Source of the DNA: Pseudogymnoascus destructans
Taxonomy: Eukaryota; Ascomycota; Leotiomycetes; Thelebolales; Thelebolaceae
Assembly (NCBI RefSeq): GCF_001641265.1
Contig: NW_020167550.1
Span: forward strand, 62,001-126,000
Length of the DNA: 64,000 nucleotides
Direction: 5' to 3'
Position 1 is the first letter of the stretch. Each line of letters starts with the position of its first letter. Positions 30,415 to 41,030 of this stretch are shown here, piece after piece. The translations under genes and the position numbers were made by a program. The notes beneath the pieces were generated by a model. It was not told where the DNA came from, did not search any database, and worked only from the letters and a program-made list of their open reading frames with translations.

Positions 30415-31221
30415 ATGGCAGACATAATGGCTAGTATAGCGCTCCCTCAACGACCAATAATCCCAGTCAAGAAAGCACATCGGAAACGCAAAAGTGACCA
30501 GGATAATGCACGGACAGGCCAGCACGACCAGAAGAGGCCAGTTCAAAATGAAGCTTCTGACGACTGGTGGACAGAGGTGCATTACCCTCCCTGAACCTCC
30601 TCACAGTGCACCCGATTAACTCCATCGCAGATTATACACCAGCACCACACCCTCCTAACATCGCACTCCCGCATCCTCTCCGCGATCCTCAAGACCTCAC
30701 CGCCTGCCTCGGCGCGACACGATACAATCTCTAAATTCTTGACAAATACGAAGGAGATGCTAGGGCAAGTGGGCGGCGTGGAAAACAACACGAAGCGGCG
30801 GCGCAGCGGCGGGTCAGAGGTCTTGAGGGAGCGTGGCGCGAAGCGAAGGAATGCAGTGGAAGAGGAGGAGCTGTTAAGCCCGAGCCCGAGCGGAGAGGAG
30901 GGCGGGACTGCGTCGCATTCTGTGCCGCTACAAGGAGGGAAGAAGATGGGGGTGGAGCGGGTGTCGCCTCCGGAGGAGGTGGAAGTGGAGGTTGATGATC
31001 TTCGAGCGGAAGTGGAGGCGCGGCTGAAAGTGAAGGAGAGGGCGAAGCTGAAGATGAAAGAGGGGAGTAAGAAGAGGAGGAGGCGAAGTAGCACACTCGA
31101 GGCGGATGAGAGGAAGAAGGAGAAGAGGGTTAAGAGGGAGAGTTTCGGAAAGAAGAGGGGGTCGCCTGAGGCGGAGGTGGAGGGGAAGGAGGACAGGATG
31201 AAACGGAGGAGGGTTACATGA
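30415..31221 (+). CDS. Basic, probably nuclear, hypothetical protein
   Basis: Predicted 250 aa from two exons (30415-30576 and 30631-31221). The intron has a weak donor (GTGCAT), a CTAAC-like branch (gattaact) and CAG acceptor, and the frame continues. The N-terminus has a Lys/Arg patch (KKAHRKRKSD). The middle helix (IIHQHHTLLTSHSRILSAIL) is the most conserved-looking part. The C-terminal half is very rich in Lys, Arg and Glu with several NLS-like runs (KKRRRRSS, MKRRRVT). No family is recognised; composition suggests a nuclear or nucleolar protein. Confidence 0.65.
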
Positions 31222-31455
31222 AATTAATGTTGATCGAGGAAGTGGAGGCGAGTTATACCCTGGCTTCAATGTCTGTATATAATCGCATAGGGAGTGTATG
31301 AGTGGTTGATACCGGGAGAAGGGTATATTCCATACTGTACACATTACTACAAGCCCTGCCAGATAACCCCATCCCGAGCTACGCTCTTATATACACTTCT
31401 AGCTCATTGTTGTCGTAAACTCTGATCATACAGCTCCTCCTCATCCCATCCGCAC

Positions 31456-31911
31456 CTATTTATCTCCCTTCCCCCAAGTCCACACATCCCAAATCTGATC
31501 CATAATCAAATCCCCATACCCCTTCCCCTCCTCCGCCGCCTTCTTCTCCCTCTCATCCCTCTGCGCCTTCCACCCCTCCTTGGGCCTACTATCCGTCGCA
31601 CTGGCCAACACTTCTCCCAACCTGATCCTCTCCTGTAACCGCTTCTTCTCCTCCGCCCTCTCAGCCATAAACCCCGCTGCAGAAAACTTCGCCCGGTCAA
31701 CTATTGTCCTCCCTGTGTAATCTCCCACTAAGTAGTTCCCGCTCAACCCCGTCGACGCCAGCGCCGCGATGGTGTAGACGTCCATCTTGCGCGGTGGTAG
31801 CACGATCAGGAGCGGGCAGATAACGAGCGCGCCGAAGGAGGTGTAGCGGAGGAGGGAGCGCTGGCGCGCGATGGTTTCGCGGGAGGGTGGGGGAGAGTCT
31901 TGAGAGGACAT
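31456..31911 (-). CDS. Small membrane protein of a conserved fungal family (often labelled rhomboid-like)
   Basis: 151 aa in a single exon. Two hydrophobic segments (about residues 22-40 and 45-62) are separated by LPPRKMD. A charged region follows with the C-terminal signature WKAQRDEREKKAAEEGKGYG, then DLIMDQIWDVWTWGK. I recall this C-terminal signature from short fungal proteins annotated as 'rhomboid family membrane protein', but no rhomboid catalytic Ser-His motif is present, so protease activity should not be assumed. It is tail-to-tail with the gene at 30415. Confidence 0.75.
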   Translation of the reverse strand: MSSQDSPPPSRETIARQRSLLRYTSFGALVICPLLIVLPPRKMDVYTIAALASTGLSGNYLVGDYTGRTIVDRAKFSAAGFMAERAEEKKRLQERIRLGEVLASATDSRPKEGWKAQRDEREKKAAEEGKGYGDLIMDQIWDVWTWGKGDK

Positions 31912-32933
31912 TGTGGAGGTCGTGAGATGGTACGTGGTGCCTGGCTGGTTGGAGTTCTGGATGCGACGGGCTGTGTCGGCTGATTGTAGAGCGATATAGG
32001 GTAGTATCGTTGGGATGGTGGTGTCGCAGAGATCTAGAGGCGCAGTTGCTCCTGCTCTATTGGTTTATTCGTGTCTTATGGGTATTAATGGCGTTGAGGA
32101 CTTAATTTTACCTTGAGGACCCTTTGCCAAAACGTTTGTAGATCGCAAAATAAATATCGACGCACGTGTAGATAAGATAAGCAAATCGCCCAGGTAACCA
32201 ACCACACCAACTACTCGAGTAGTTGTATGGAAGGAAGACGCACGGTTCGATTGGGAAATACGTTAATTATTTCTTTTATAGTTAATTTATGAATAATTAT
32301 GCATGGTTTTCCAAGCCGCCCTGTTTCTCCATATGCCAAACATTACGCCCATGCTTCTCTCGCCCCTTCCGAGCTTCGTCGGCGAAAATGTTGAATCCAC
32401 CAGGAACGTACGGGGTGCAGCCAGGGGATGCAGGGGATGGATGCATGGGCTCCTTTTTCCCCCTTTAGTCTGAAAACCCTCGTCGTCGACCCCCCGCCAG
32501 CTCTACCGCCCCCTATCTCCATATCCTCCTACACATGCCAAACACACCTCCATCTCCAATCTGAAATCCATTCGCTCCGCCACCATCACGGCGATCAATC
32601 CTGACATCACCGTCGCTCTCCCCCCATCAACCAATTACCATGGCTCTTCCCCCTCTTCCCCCTCTTTCCCCTCTTCCCCCTCTTCCCCCTCTCCCCCTCT
32701 CCCCTGAGCCCCTGTGCATCCCTGGCCCGCAAATACTTCCAACTCTGTCTGAGAGTAATGTCGTGCAGCGCGCCAAGTGGACTCGATAGCGGGTGGAGTC
32801 CAGTGGAGCGATGACGGCGACCAGCGCCATCGACAGCACTACGCTAGGCTTTCGGGGAATGTCCTTGCCTGTTCGGGGTCGAGTCGCCGACTCTGACGGG
32901 AGCTATATCTTCATATCTTGGGCAGGAACGGAG
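31912..32933. other. Intergenic region with low-complexity tracts
   Basis: At 32243-32290 an AT-rich segment (ggttcgattgggaaatacg and onward) repeats sequence found beside the Pogo ends at 29089-29146. At 32644-32704 there is a C/T-rich tract built from cttccccct-like units. No gene is recognised; short frames here are low-complexity. Confidence 0.45.
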
Positions 32934-32979
32934 GACGATGGAGACGATGGAAACGATGGAGACGATGGAGACGATGGAG
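32934..32979. repeat. 9-bp minisatellite GACGATGGA, five copies
   Basis: Tandem units with one substitution (AACGATGGA). Any reading frame through it would be Asp/Gly repeats, so it is probably non-coding. Confidence 0.85.
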
Positions 32980-33002
32980 ATCGCTGACGATTATCCAGAT
33001 AT

Positions 33003-33203
33003 CATTTGATGTCATGTCATTTGATGAATGTCATTTGATGTCATGTCATTTGATCTCATGTCATGTCATGTCATGTCATCTCATTTGATCTCATCATCTC
33101 ATCATCTCATCATCTCATCATCTCATCATCTCATCATCTCATCATCTCATCATCTCATCATCTCATCATCTCATCTCATCTCATCTCATCTCATCTTTCA
33201 TCT
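33003..33203. repeat. TCATC/TCATG simple-sequence array, about 200 bp
   Basis: Begins as (gtcatgtcatttgat)n, passes through (tcatg)n and becomes (tcatctca)n. It is strand-asymmetric (purine-poor). Length is probably variable between strains. Confidence 0.9.
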
Positions 33204-34070
33204 CCTTGATCCAACACAATCGACGAGTACGGAGTAGATATGGGTGTCCAGTACGTTACAGCACATGGACTACAGACTGACGGCGTATAAGACTAACAAT
33301 GAGAACAACACAATACAGGCGACATACCTCCAACAGTCAAGGGATGCTTCTCCATGTTTGACCCATGAGATCCCGTACTCCGTACAGGACAGTACATATA
33401 GCACTCCTTTGCCTCTGAACCTTCTGATCGACACGCCACGCCAGGGGTCCTTCTACCTGAAACGCGCCTTGCTAGCGCCCGTCTGCCAATCCCTCGCCGT
33501 CGCCTCCCTACCACTCCCATGCGCACGCGTTCCCTTTGGCTATGACCAGCACCGACTACGGCTTCTTTGCTCGATGTCGCAGGGACAGTCGGGTGCGTGG
33601 GCGCGTGCATACTTTGGTTACGGCGTGCTCCGTACGGAGAAAACTAAGTGTGGTTCGTGTGCTGCCTGTGTGGTGGATATTTTTGTGGATGTGGGTGTTG
33701 ACCCTGGCGCTGGAGGGATATGCTGACTAGACGGGTTGGGAATTTATATACCTGGCCCTCCTGGCGTCGTGTGCGCGAGTCGATGATCTGTAGATACGAC
33801 CGAACGGCGCATAGAAAGAAGTTTCTGGCGAAGAGAATTGGGGCGCCGAAAGACGACTGATATCCCTTGCTGCGACGACGACAGGGTTTGCGCTGATCGA
33901 CGGGACGAAGTAACATTGTGTTCGCCACCAGGAAGAAAAAGGACGAACTGCTGGGGGGTTCACCGCCATACGGAGAATATCCTGTATTCGATATTCCCAC
34001 CACAACCTATACCATATACCATATACCAGATAACACCAACCTCGCCCATACCACACACTCAACCTCGACA
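33204..34070. other. Upstream region of the Ser/Pro-rich gene
   Basis: Contains no convincing gene. Several CCGTAC/GTACGG motifs are seen. TATA-like ttatatac occurs near 33745, and CCATATACCATATACC at 34011-34026 lies shortly before the predicted ATG. Confidence 0.4.
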
Positions 34071-35495
34071 ATGCCCCTCCTCGCAACACCCCCCCCCTTC
34101 CCCGAGCGCACGACCGGCGCCGACTCCCTCTCAAAAGCGACCACCATGTCCACCCTCACCACCACAACCTCACAAACAACTATGCTCCCGGCCCTCCCCC
34201 CGCGCTCCTCCCTGCGCGCATCCCGCCTCTTCGAATTCACAGACCTCTCTGCGCTGACGGCGCTCTCGCCGCCTCCCCGCCCTGCGCTCACGACCACGCC
34301 GGTTAGTCCAGCGAGCACACCCGAGCTATCAACTTCAAATCCATACGACACATACCTCTCCTCCGCCTCGTCCGAAGAAGACGAAGACGAGAGCGACGGG
34401 TCAACCTCCGACTCGGACGCCGAATGCGAACCCGCCTTCATAGCTGAGGCCGTAGTGCGCGGCCCAGTCAAGACAGCACACCCGGAACCCGAATCAGAGG
34501 GGCCACAAACCCACTCCCGCCACTCCCGCCACCCAGACGTCGCCCGCGCCATCGAGCTCGTCGCCGTCGGTCCGGCAACTCTAATCCTCATCCCCCAACC
34601 GCGCCCCCTCTCCGCCCCCCGCCGCGCCTCAACAACAAGCACCCTCGCCTCGCGCTCCTCCTTCCTCCCCCCCTCCTCCTTCACCTCATCCTCAACCCGC
34701 CGCCCAACCCCCCTCCGCCTCTCCACCGCCCCCGCCCCCCGCTTCGCCTCCCTCTTCCCCTCCGTCTCCTTCCCCTCCCTCCCCTTCCTCGAAACAGACC
34801 CCTTCTCCGCCTCCTCCCCCAGGTTGTCCGCCTCCCCCACCCCCTTGTCCCCAGCACTAAGCACAACCTCCACCTCAGGCCTGAAACAGCGCCTCGGCGA
34901 CGTGCGTCGCGGCCTCGTCAAGGGCTCTGAAGCCGCTGCTGCTGCTGCGAAGGGGAGGAGGAGGCCCAGTATGGGAGGGCTGGGGTTTAGTGGGTGGAAA
35001 CCGGAAGAGGAACGTGAGAGCGAGCGCAAGCGTGGGGGTAGCGTGGCGCCTGTCTCGGCGCTACAGCAGGAGGAAATCGCAGCGTCGATCAGGGGGAGGA
35101 GAGGAAGCGACACAACTTCCATCCACAGCGCCCGCTGCGTCCGCTGCGCTGACACGCCGCCTCAACCAACACCGCTTTCACAGCGCGCGAATACCCTCCT
35201 GCAGCCGCAGACGTACTTGCGACCTATCTCGCAGCGCCCGCCGTCTCAGCTTGGGCCCGGTGGTCAGCGCCCGGCGTCGCACCTGGGACAGGGGCAGCAG
35301 CAGGCGCCGGTGAGGTATGAGGATATTATGCGTGCGGCAAATGAGAAGGCCAGGACGATGCCGGATTGTGCGTCGCCGCCGCCTCCGCCGCAGGAGGAAG
35401 AGAAGGGGACGCAGGTGCCGAAGTTGGGGAGGAGGAAGAGTGGGGTTTTTGGGGCGATGGGGATGGGGATTGGGAGGAAGAGTATTAGGCTTTGA
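34071..35495 (+). CDS. Ser/Pro/Thr-rich hypothetical protein
   Basis: Predicted 474 aa from the ATG at 34071 (cctcgacaATGCCC, a good fungal context). The frame is open further upstream, but without a better start. It is mostly disordered. Features: an acidic Ser/Asp block (SSEEDEDESDGSTSDSDAE), long Ser/Pro/Thr tracts, a recurring LGRRKS-type basic motif near the C-terminus (PKLGRRKSGVFGAMGMGIG) and a helical patch (YEDIMRAANEKARTM). No catalytic domain is recognised. Coding status is supported by length and a defined C-terminal motif, but GC-rich low-complexity DNA can keep frames open by chance. Confidence 0.6.
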   Translation: MPLLATPPPFPERTTGADSLSKATTMSTLTTTTSQTTMLPALPPRSSLRASRLFEFTDLSALTALSPPPRPALTTTPVSPASTPELSTSNPYDTYLSSASSEEDEDESDGSTSDSDAECEPAFIAEAVVRGPVKTAHPEPESEGPQTHSRHSRHPDVARAIELVAVGPATLILIPQPRPLSAPRRASTTSTLASRSSFLPPSSFTSSSTRRPTPLRLSTAPAPRFASLFPSVSFPSLPFLETDPFSASSPRLSASPTPLSPALSTTSTSGLKQRLGDVRRGLVKGSEAAAAAAKGRRRPSMGGLGFSGWKPEEERESERKRGGSVAPVSALQQEEIAASIRGRRGSDTTSIHSARCVRCADTPPQPTPLSQRANTLLQPQTYLRPISQRPPSQLGPGGQRPASHLGQGQQQAPVRYEDIMRAANEKARTMPDCASPPPPPQEEEKGTQVPKLGRRKSGVFGAMGMGIGRKSIRL

Positions 35496-36058
35496 TCGAG
35501 TGAAGAGCTTGGCGTGGGCTGTCTGCCCCTTTTTATTACTTTGGGTGGGCTGTTTTGTGAGGGTGTTTTGGGTGTCTTTCTTTTTGAAAAGGGGGGGTTT
35601 ATTTGTTTTTGGGATTGGGCGTTTGGGAGGGAGGTTGCTTTTGTTTTTTGGGCGACTTTTGAGAGGAGGGGAGGGAGATAATGTATAATTGATGGATGAT
35701 GGATCGGAGAATGTGTGTATTATGAATCAGGGAAGGAATGCCTGGATGCAGATGATGGGGGTAATATAATACTACGTACAGTACATACATAGCATAGCAT
35801 CGCATATGATGGAATTCAATCCGATTCTACCTCTACCCCTGGTCTCCTCTGCTGTCTCACGGTCAACCGACACTGAGGCATATCCAAATTACCTACTACA
35901 GAAAAAGCCTTCGCCTCCTCCTCCCCCCACTCCACAAACACCCTCTCCTCGCTCGAAAAACTTCCCGTCTCGGTATCGCCAGAAGAGGAAATCAAAAGTC
36001 CAGCTGTCCCCGCGTGGCGAGGCTGGTTTAGCCAGGTGCTGGAGGTGTAGTAGCGATG
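35496..36058. other. Intergenic region
   Basis: G/T-rich 3' flank of the gene ending at 35495 and pseudogene flank; nothing recognised. Confidence 0.4.
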
Positions 36059-36750
36059 CTATCCCGTTCGCAACGACTTCATCATCCGCATCTTAGCGTC
36101 GCTGTGCTGGAATGTCAGCTGCGTGAGGTGCATGTCTGCTAGGGCGGAGTATGGGTGGGTGGGGAGGATGGAGGGGGGGATGTTGGTGTGCTCGATGAGG
36201 TTGTTCATGTTCATTGTTATGGGGTGATCGGAAACCGAGATGGTGCCGTTGGAGTCTTGGTCTAGGGAGTCGGTGCGGGGGAAGGTGAGGATGGAGAGCT
36301 GGAGGATGATGTTGGCCATTTGGCCGTAGAGGAATGAATGGGCCGAGACCAGTGGGGTTCTTCTCAGCGGTGCCCCGGCCGTAAATCTTGGGCACTGGGA
36401 TAGTAGTGTTTGCAGCTACATACTTCATCATAGCTACCTCGTAGCGGGTTTTCTCTTTGGGGAACTTGACAATGCCTGCTCTGGATTTAGCTACGTCTCA
36501 TACCCCCGGCCGCACAGGGCGTTGTTGTTCCACTATACCATTGCAAGGGATTCTCATCCCAGTCGATGAGCCATCTTTATACTCGAGGCGGTAGAAGGCG
36601 TTGTATCCCTCTTTAATCGGCATGTGAAGCTCCACAGCTTCACCAGGCCGGTATTTCAGGATGAGCGCGCAACTCCGCGATATATCACGGCCTTGTCCAC
36701 GTTTCGAGATCGTCTTCGAGCTGCTCCCACACTAGGTCGTCCTTCTCCAT
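36059..36750 (-). pseudogene. Decayed aminoglycoside-phosphotransferase-like (APH) kinase
   Basis: The minus strand starts MEKDDLVWEQLEDDLETW and, through several frame changes and stops, gives YRPGEAVELHMPIKEGYNAF, then FPKEKTRYE-like, MMKYVAANTTIPVPKIYGRG, then MANIILQLSIL and ALADMHLTQLTFQHSDAKMR. These are the N-lobe and early motifs of the large fungal APH/choline-kinase-like family. The catalytic HGD and DxD motifs are absent, so the copy is both truncated and frameshifted. Confidence 0.75.
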
Positions 36751-37340
36751 AACAGTATGTCTCCATTTTGGAGTCATGGTAACGAGCCAATCAAAACCAT
36801 GGAGACCTTAAAATGGTAGAAGTGCAGGGTGAGGTGCTCCGAGACAAAATGTTGGATGAAACAGTCGGCCAAGCCACAGGGGCACCAAAGTGGACTAGGC
36901 CTTAATTCTTGCGCGTAGACGCCAATGTTGGTTCCAATGAAGATCCGGTGGAATAGCGGGGCATATCTGAGTTTCCGCCTCAAGTTACGATGGCGAATCT
37001 CAATCCTACTTTGAGTCCCTTTAGTTTCCCTTTTGCGGGGGGGTTAGCTAAATCTTGACGGGGATGAGGAGGTTCGGCTGTGAAAGGGGTTACAAAAATA
37101 ACACGTTCTATTCCTTTGATGACGCAGCCTAGTCTAAAGTCAAGCAGTAGACTACTAGGTGGAGCATGGCGAAGTTATAGAATCGGTAGGGGACCGACCC
37201 CATCGGTTGACCGACCCTAGACCAGACCATGGTCCGGTCTGGTCCCAAATCTTCAGACTAAACCGTGGTCTAAAGCTAATAACCCACGGTCCCTGTTGAA
37301 ACTAGCAAAAGTGAATCAATCCACTTCTGCTGTAGTTCTT
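36751..37340. other. Intergenic region bordering the second transposon block
   Basis: Includes an imperfect palindrome near 37214-37238 (GACCAGACC ... GGTCTGGTC, 7-nt centre). No gene is recognised. Confidence 0.4.
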
Positions 37341-38009
37341 GTACAAGATCAATGCTTGGAAGCTTGGAAAAGACGTGGAAGTATGTGATAGTTGATTTAC
37401 TGTATTGTCTGCTTGCCCTTTCTTAAGGAAAGGGCAATCCTATTTATGCTAAAGGAGTGTAGTTCTCTCATTTTCCAAGACTTTCCATGACTAACCAGGC
37501 TTGGTAACTGTAGTCGACGTAAGAGAATCCCATAGAACCATCTCCTAGGTTCCTAGCCTATAGGAAGTGAAAGGGGGTCCAAGGTCAGAGTACCCCTATA
37601 GACAAATTACGTCAAAACTTAACCAATCTTGTGGGTAACTAAGGAGCGATGACGTGTAATGAATCATATAGGGTTGTAGAAGCTTTTGGAGCTATCGTTC
37701 ATGTTCCTAGGCCTCTAGTTGATAGAGATATGTCATGTGTAGTATTAGCCCAGTAACTAAGGAGTGATGTCATGTAATGAATCATAGAGGGTTGTAGAGA
37801 TATGCTATGTGGTCATATCGGCCCAGTAACTAAGGAGCAATGACGTGTAATGAATCATAGAGGGTTGTAGCAATCGTTGAGTAGTATTGCTCTTGTTGTT
37901 GGTGTGACAAGCCGAAATATGTATAGTGACTTGTAGGTTTGAGGAGGAGATTTCTAAGTTTGCTCTTGAGTTTGATAGCAAACTGAGTGCAACGATTGTC
38001 AGTATGACA
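37341..38009 (-). repeat. Diverged partial R1 element, copy e
   Basis: Matches R1 from gatcaatgcttggaagc to its end GTCAGTATGACA, with deletions and an internal duplication of cccagtaactaaggag... units (37750-37870). It abuts a retrotransposon chromodomain fragment directly. Confidence 0.75.
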
Positions 38010-38010
38010 G

Positions 38011-38178
38011 GAAGTTGAAGAAATCCTAGATTCTAAACTCCTACGGAAGAAGCTGTTCTATATGGCAGCATGGAAGAACCACCCACTAGACAACACTTGG
38101 TATCCTGCTACAAACTTCAACAATGCACCTGAACTCACACAAGCTTTCCACCGAAAATACCCGCAGAAGCCACGATGA
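38011..38178 (+). pseudogene. 3' end of a third Ty3/gypsy element (gypsy D): chromodomain
   Basis: Encodes EVEEILDSKLLRKKLFYMAA, then WKNHPLDNTWYPATNF and a tail ending QKPR and TGA, a chromodomain of the retroelement type. About 45 bp later comes a polypurine tract (AGGGGGGGGTA) and the LTR at 38223. Upstream pol is missing, replaced by R1 copy e. Confidence 0.8.
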
Positions 38179-38222
38179 TCTTACTCTCGATCAGGACATC
38201 AATCTTACTAGGGGGGGGGTAG

Positions 38223-38485
38223 TGTTACAATTACAGCTCACAGCTTGTCACAGCTTGTTACGGTTGTTATGGTTGTTACGGTTGTTACAGTTATTACAGT
38301 TATTACGGTTGTTATGGGGATTATGGGTGTAGCCTTAGCCGCCAAGGTTACAACCGCTAAGCAGACAACTGTATGTTATGAGGAATAGCCTCGCCTTCCT
38401 TCCTTCTTCTTCTTCTTCTCACTTTAGATTCAATCTAGATTACTTTTCCTGGACTGGCATCATAACCTCTATGACCATCGTAACA
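38223..38485 (+). repeat. 3' LTR of gypsy D (263 bp)
   Basis: Starts TGTTAC and ends GTAACA (perfect inverted ends), directly after the polypurine tract. It contains a GTTRTTAYR minisatellite at about 38255-38320 and a CTT/TTC-rich stretch near 38400. Confidence 0.8.
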
Positions 38486-38487
38486 GT

Positions 38488-38752
38488 ATTAGCCAGTAGC
38501 TAAGGAGTGATGATATGTAATGAATCATAGAGGGTTGTAGAGATATGCTATGTGGTAGTATCGGCCCAGTAACTAAGGAGCAATGACGTGTAATGAATCA
38601 TAGAGGGTTGTAGCAATCATTGAGTAGTATTGCTCTTGTTGTTGGTGTGATAAGCCAAAATATGTATAGTGACTTGTAGGTTTGAGGAGGAGATTTCTAA
38701 GTTTGCTCTTGAGTTTGATAGCAAACTGAGTGCAACGAATGTCAGTATGACA
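38488..38752 (-). repeat. Partial R1 element, copy f
   Basis: Repeats the sequence at 37742-38009 (attagcc..gtaactaaggagcaatgacg to GTCAGTATGACA) with small differences, so the gypsy D tail is bracketed by ~265-bp direct repeats. Confidence 0.75.
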
Positions 38753-38819
38753 TGCATCACCTTACTCGCAATGAGCGGCTCTAGTGCTCTGTCCTTCGCT
38801 CTCTAAATTGGGAGTTCTA

Positions 38820-39065
38820 GCAAATAGCAGAGACTCTAGGCTGTACAGAGCAGCAGGCACGGTATGCCTGCCATGGAGCTCCAACTCCAAAAAGAGGTCG
38901 GGCAGGCCACTTATCCTATCCGACAATCAAGTTGACGAGGTTATTGAGTTTATAAGCTCTTCTTGTCAGAATAGGCGTATGCCATATACGAAGGTTATAG
39001 AGCTTCTAGAAATTCTATGCTCGCAGCTTGTACAGTCAAATGCTGCTAAGACGATGTTCGGTTAG
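38820..39065 (+). pseudogene. Tc1/mariner-type transposase N-terminal fragment
   Basis: Encodes KKRSGRPLILSDNQVDEVIE, then FISSSCQNRRMPYTKVIELL, a helix-turn-helix with the SGRP motif usual at the start of Tc1/mariner transposases. It stops at 39065, without the DDE catalytic part. Confidence 0.6.
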
Positions 39066-39184
39066 CAGATATATTCAATTGTGCGATATATTTTCTCGCA
39101 CTGAATCAAAACACCATATATTGTCTGATATTTAAGATAATCATCATTCTGCCTCCAATTATCGTATTATCCATCAACCAATGT

Positions 39185-39615
39185 GTGTTTCTTGACCTTC
39201 AGAATGCCTCAAAAGCAGCCTATTCTACTCGAACAACGCGTGCCCTTCGTGCCTGGGCTCAGAAACAACATCAAAAGCCAACTCAAAAGCAGTGTATTGA
39301 ATGGTTCTTCCAGCAGTATAACCACAAACCTAGCCAGTCGACAGCCTCTGAGTCTCTCAGCCATCACTTTGACAGCCTTGACGAAGCTCCTAATACCAAC
39401 AGAGCACGATTACGAACTGGAAACTGGCCTGAAGTCGAAAAGCTTCTTCTTACTTGGGAACTTCGAATTGAGTCGAATGGAGGGTTTACAACTGGTGATC
39501 TACTTCAACAAAAGGCGCGACAAATCTGGGAACGCCTTCCACATAACAACAGCACAGGCTGCCCAGACTTCAGTGTAGGCTGGCTTCAACAATTTAAAGA
39601 ACGACATAATATCAA
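39185..39615 (+). pseudogene. CENP-B/Pogo-type DNA-binding protein, N-terminal part cut by an LTR
   Basis: The frame gives an N-terminal HTH (ALRAWAQKQHQKPTQKQCIE), then a CENP-B-type HTH (LRTGNWPEVEKLLLTWELRI, GCPDFSVGWLQQFKERHNI). No ATG opens this frame nearby; one in the next frame at about 39203 suggests a frameshift. The coding part is cut at 39616, where an LTR begins. It could be a Pogo transposase or a domesticated CENP-B-like gene; only the DNA-binding part remains, so this cannot be decided. Confidence 0.65.
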
Positions 39616-39939
39616 TGTAAGGATGCCTTCTCATCTCACTCTAAGGAGCAGACTCTGAGTAGCTGTGGGTCACGTGTGATCATTTGGGTGGGCTAACCGA
39701 GTCGGATGGGTTTCAGGTACTTGAGAGAATTGACTCATGGGGTTCCCCTGGTCACGTGTGATCATTTGGGTGGGCTAACCGAGTCAGATGGGTTTCGGGT
39801 ATTTGAGGAGATTGACTCACGGGGTTTCCCCCTCATATTGTTTATCCTTCATAGTAGACCTATAGGATAGCATCCGTTTAACCTCCGACTCGCACTCTCA
39901 TTTGCTATTGCTGTGAGCTGGGTGCCCTGTGTCCTTACA
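39616..39939 (+). repeat. Left LTR of gypsy B (family C, 324 bp)
   Basis: Begins TGTAAGGATGCC and ends GTGTCCTTACA, like the 247-bp LTR at 12865. The extra length is an ~83-bp tandem duplication (about 39669-39835, unit ggtcacgtgtgatcatttgg...). The flanks (ATCAA, TTATA) differ, as expected for one LTR of a pair. Assigning it to gypsy B rests on position and orientation. Confidence 0.65.
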
Positions 39940-40355
39940 TTATACAAAAAAGATCACGCCTGCCAGGGACGGCCGTACTTCAATAATATCCCACACCGGA
40001 ATGACTCGGGAGAACTACCCTTACGACATCGACCGCCACTCGGTGACGTTTCAAAGGAGAGACCTGATGACTTCAAATAGCCGTGATTCCAGAGATCTCA
40101 CAGACAGCCAGTGGATCAGGGTTTGATTCTTCAGAACAAGCTGGTAAAGTCGCTGACGCGTTGGTGCCAAATAGGATACGAGATTGTGGACAAGAGTGTT
40201 GATAGCTACGAGCTACTGGAAGTCAAGCTCTTTCGTATCGATACCGATACACACCCGAGGCAATATGTCGAAAAAGCCGACATCAAACACACCCCAAGAC
40301 AACGACAGTCAACTGCCTAGAATGACTACCAGACAAACCACTGCTGCAGCTACGA

Positions 40356-40830
40356 TGTAACGCTGACTTCTAAACGATAGAAGACACAGAGGTTCTCTTG
40401 CGTAAAGGTTTACTTATCAGAGGAGGCAGGGGATCAGACACAAAGGCTTCAAGTAACACGTTACTAGTATATAACAAATACTGTATTGAGTTGAGCACGA
40501 AGCTCCTATCTAAGGAAATACTATCTACTTATATAGTGGCGTCGTGCCTAGTGGACTCTTGGGAACTCACTCGAGTCCTCGGAGTCCTGGACTCTTAGGA
40601 CTCTTCTCATCATCCTGCGAGTCCATCACGTGCCTAGTGGACTCCTGGGAACTCACTCGAGTCCTCGGAGTCCTGGACTCTTAGGACTCTTCTCATCCTC
40701 CTGCGAGTCCGTCACGTGATACTTTCAGAACTACTATTCCCCGCTGCCCCTCCAGGTACCAGGGCCGGTCTCATGCGACCTCCCTCCTTCCTGTCCTGTA
40801 GTTGGCCAGCCTTCTTGTTCCGTCGTAACA
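40356..40830 (-). repeat. Solo LTR of gypsy A inside gypsy B gag
   Basis: 475 bp, TGTAACGCTGAC to GTCGTAACA, with a perfect 5-bp duplication TACGA (40351-40355 and 40831-40835). Removing it restores the gag codons. It has both 86-bp units. Confidence 0.95.
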
Positions 40831-41030
40831 TACGACCGCTGCGCCATCCGAAGACATCCCGAGTCGAATGGCCCACCTCGAAGCACAGATACAGGAGGTC
40901 AAGGATCTACTAGTTACCCTGACGGCAACCCAGACCAGAATTCCGTCCACACTGCCGGTGGATGCCCCCATACCCACAGTCAAAGCTGCGGAGCAACTCA
41001 CGCCTCCACCGAGGACCCACTGAATCGCTA

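Noticed and set aside
32137..32300. tRNA gene suspected from a ggttcgattggg box
   Set aside because: The B-box-like string is followed by AT-rich sequence, and no A box, acceptor stem or anticodon loop can be folded.
33003..33203. CRISPR-like array
   Set aside because: Units are contiguous without spacers, and the host is a eukaryote.
33028..33237. Frame of repeated Ser/His/Ile residues
   Set aside because: It is only the translation of the TCATC microsatellite.
34007..35155. 382-codon minus-strand frame opposite the Ser/Pro-rich gene
   Set aside because: GC-rich DNA keeps several frames open. The plus frame has a better start context and a sensible C-terminus, but the choice is not certain.
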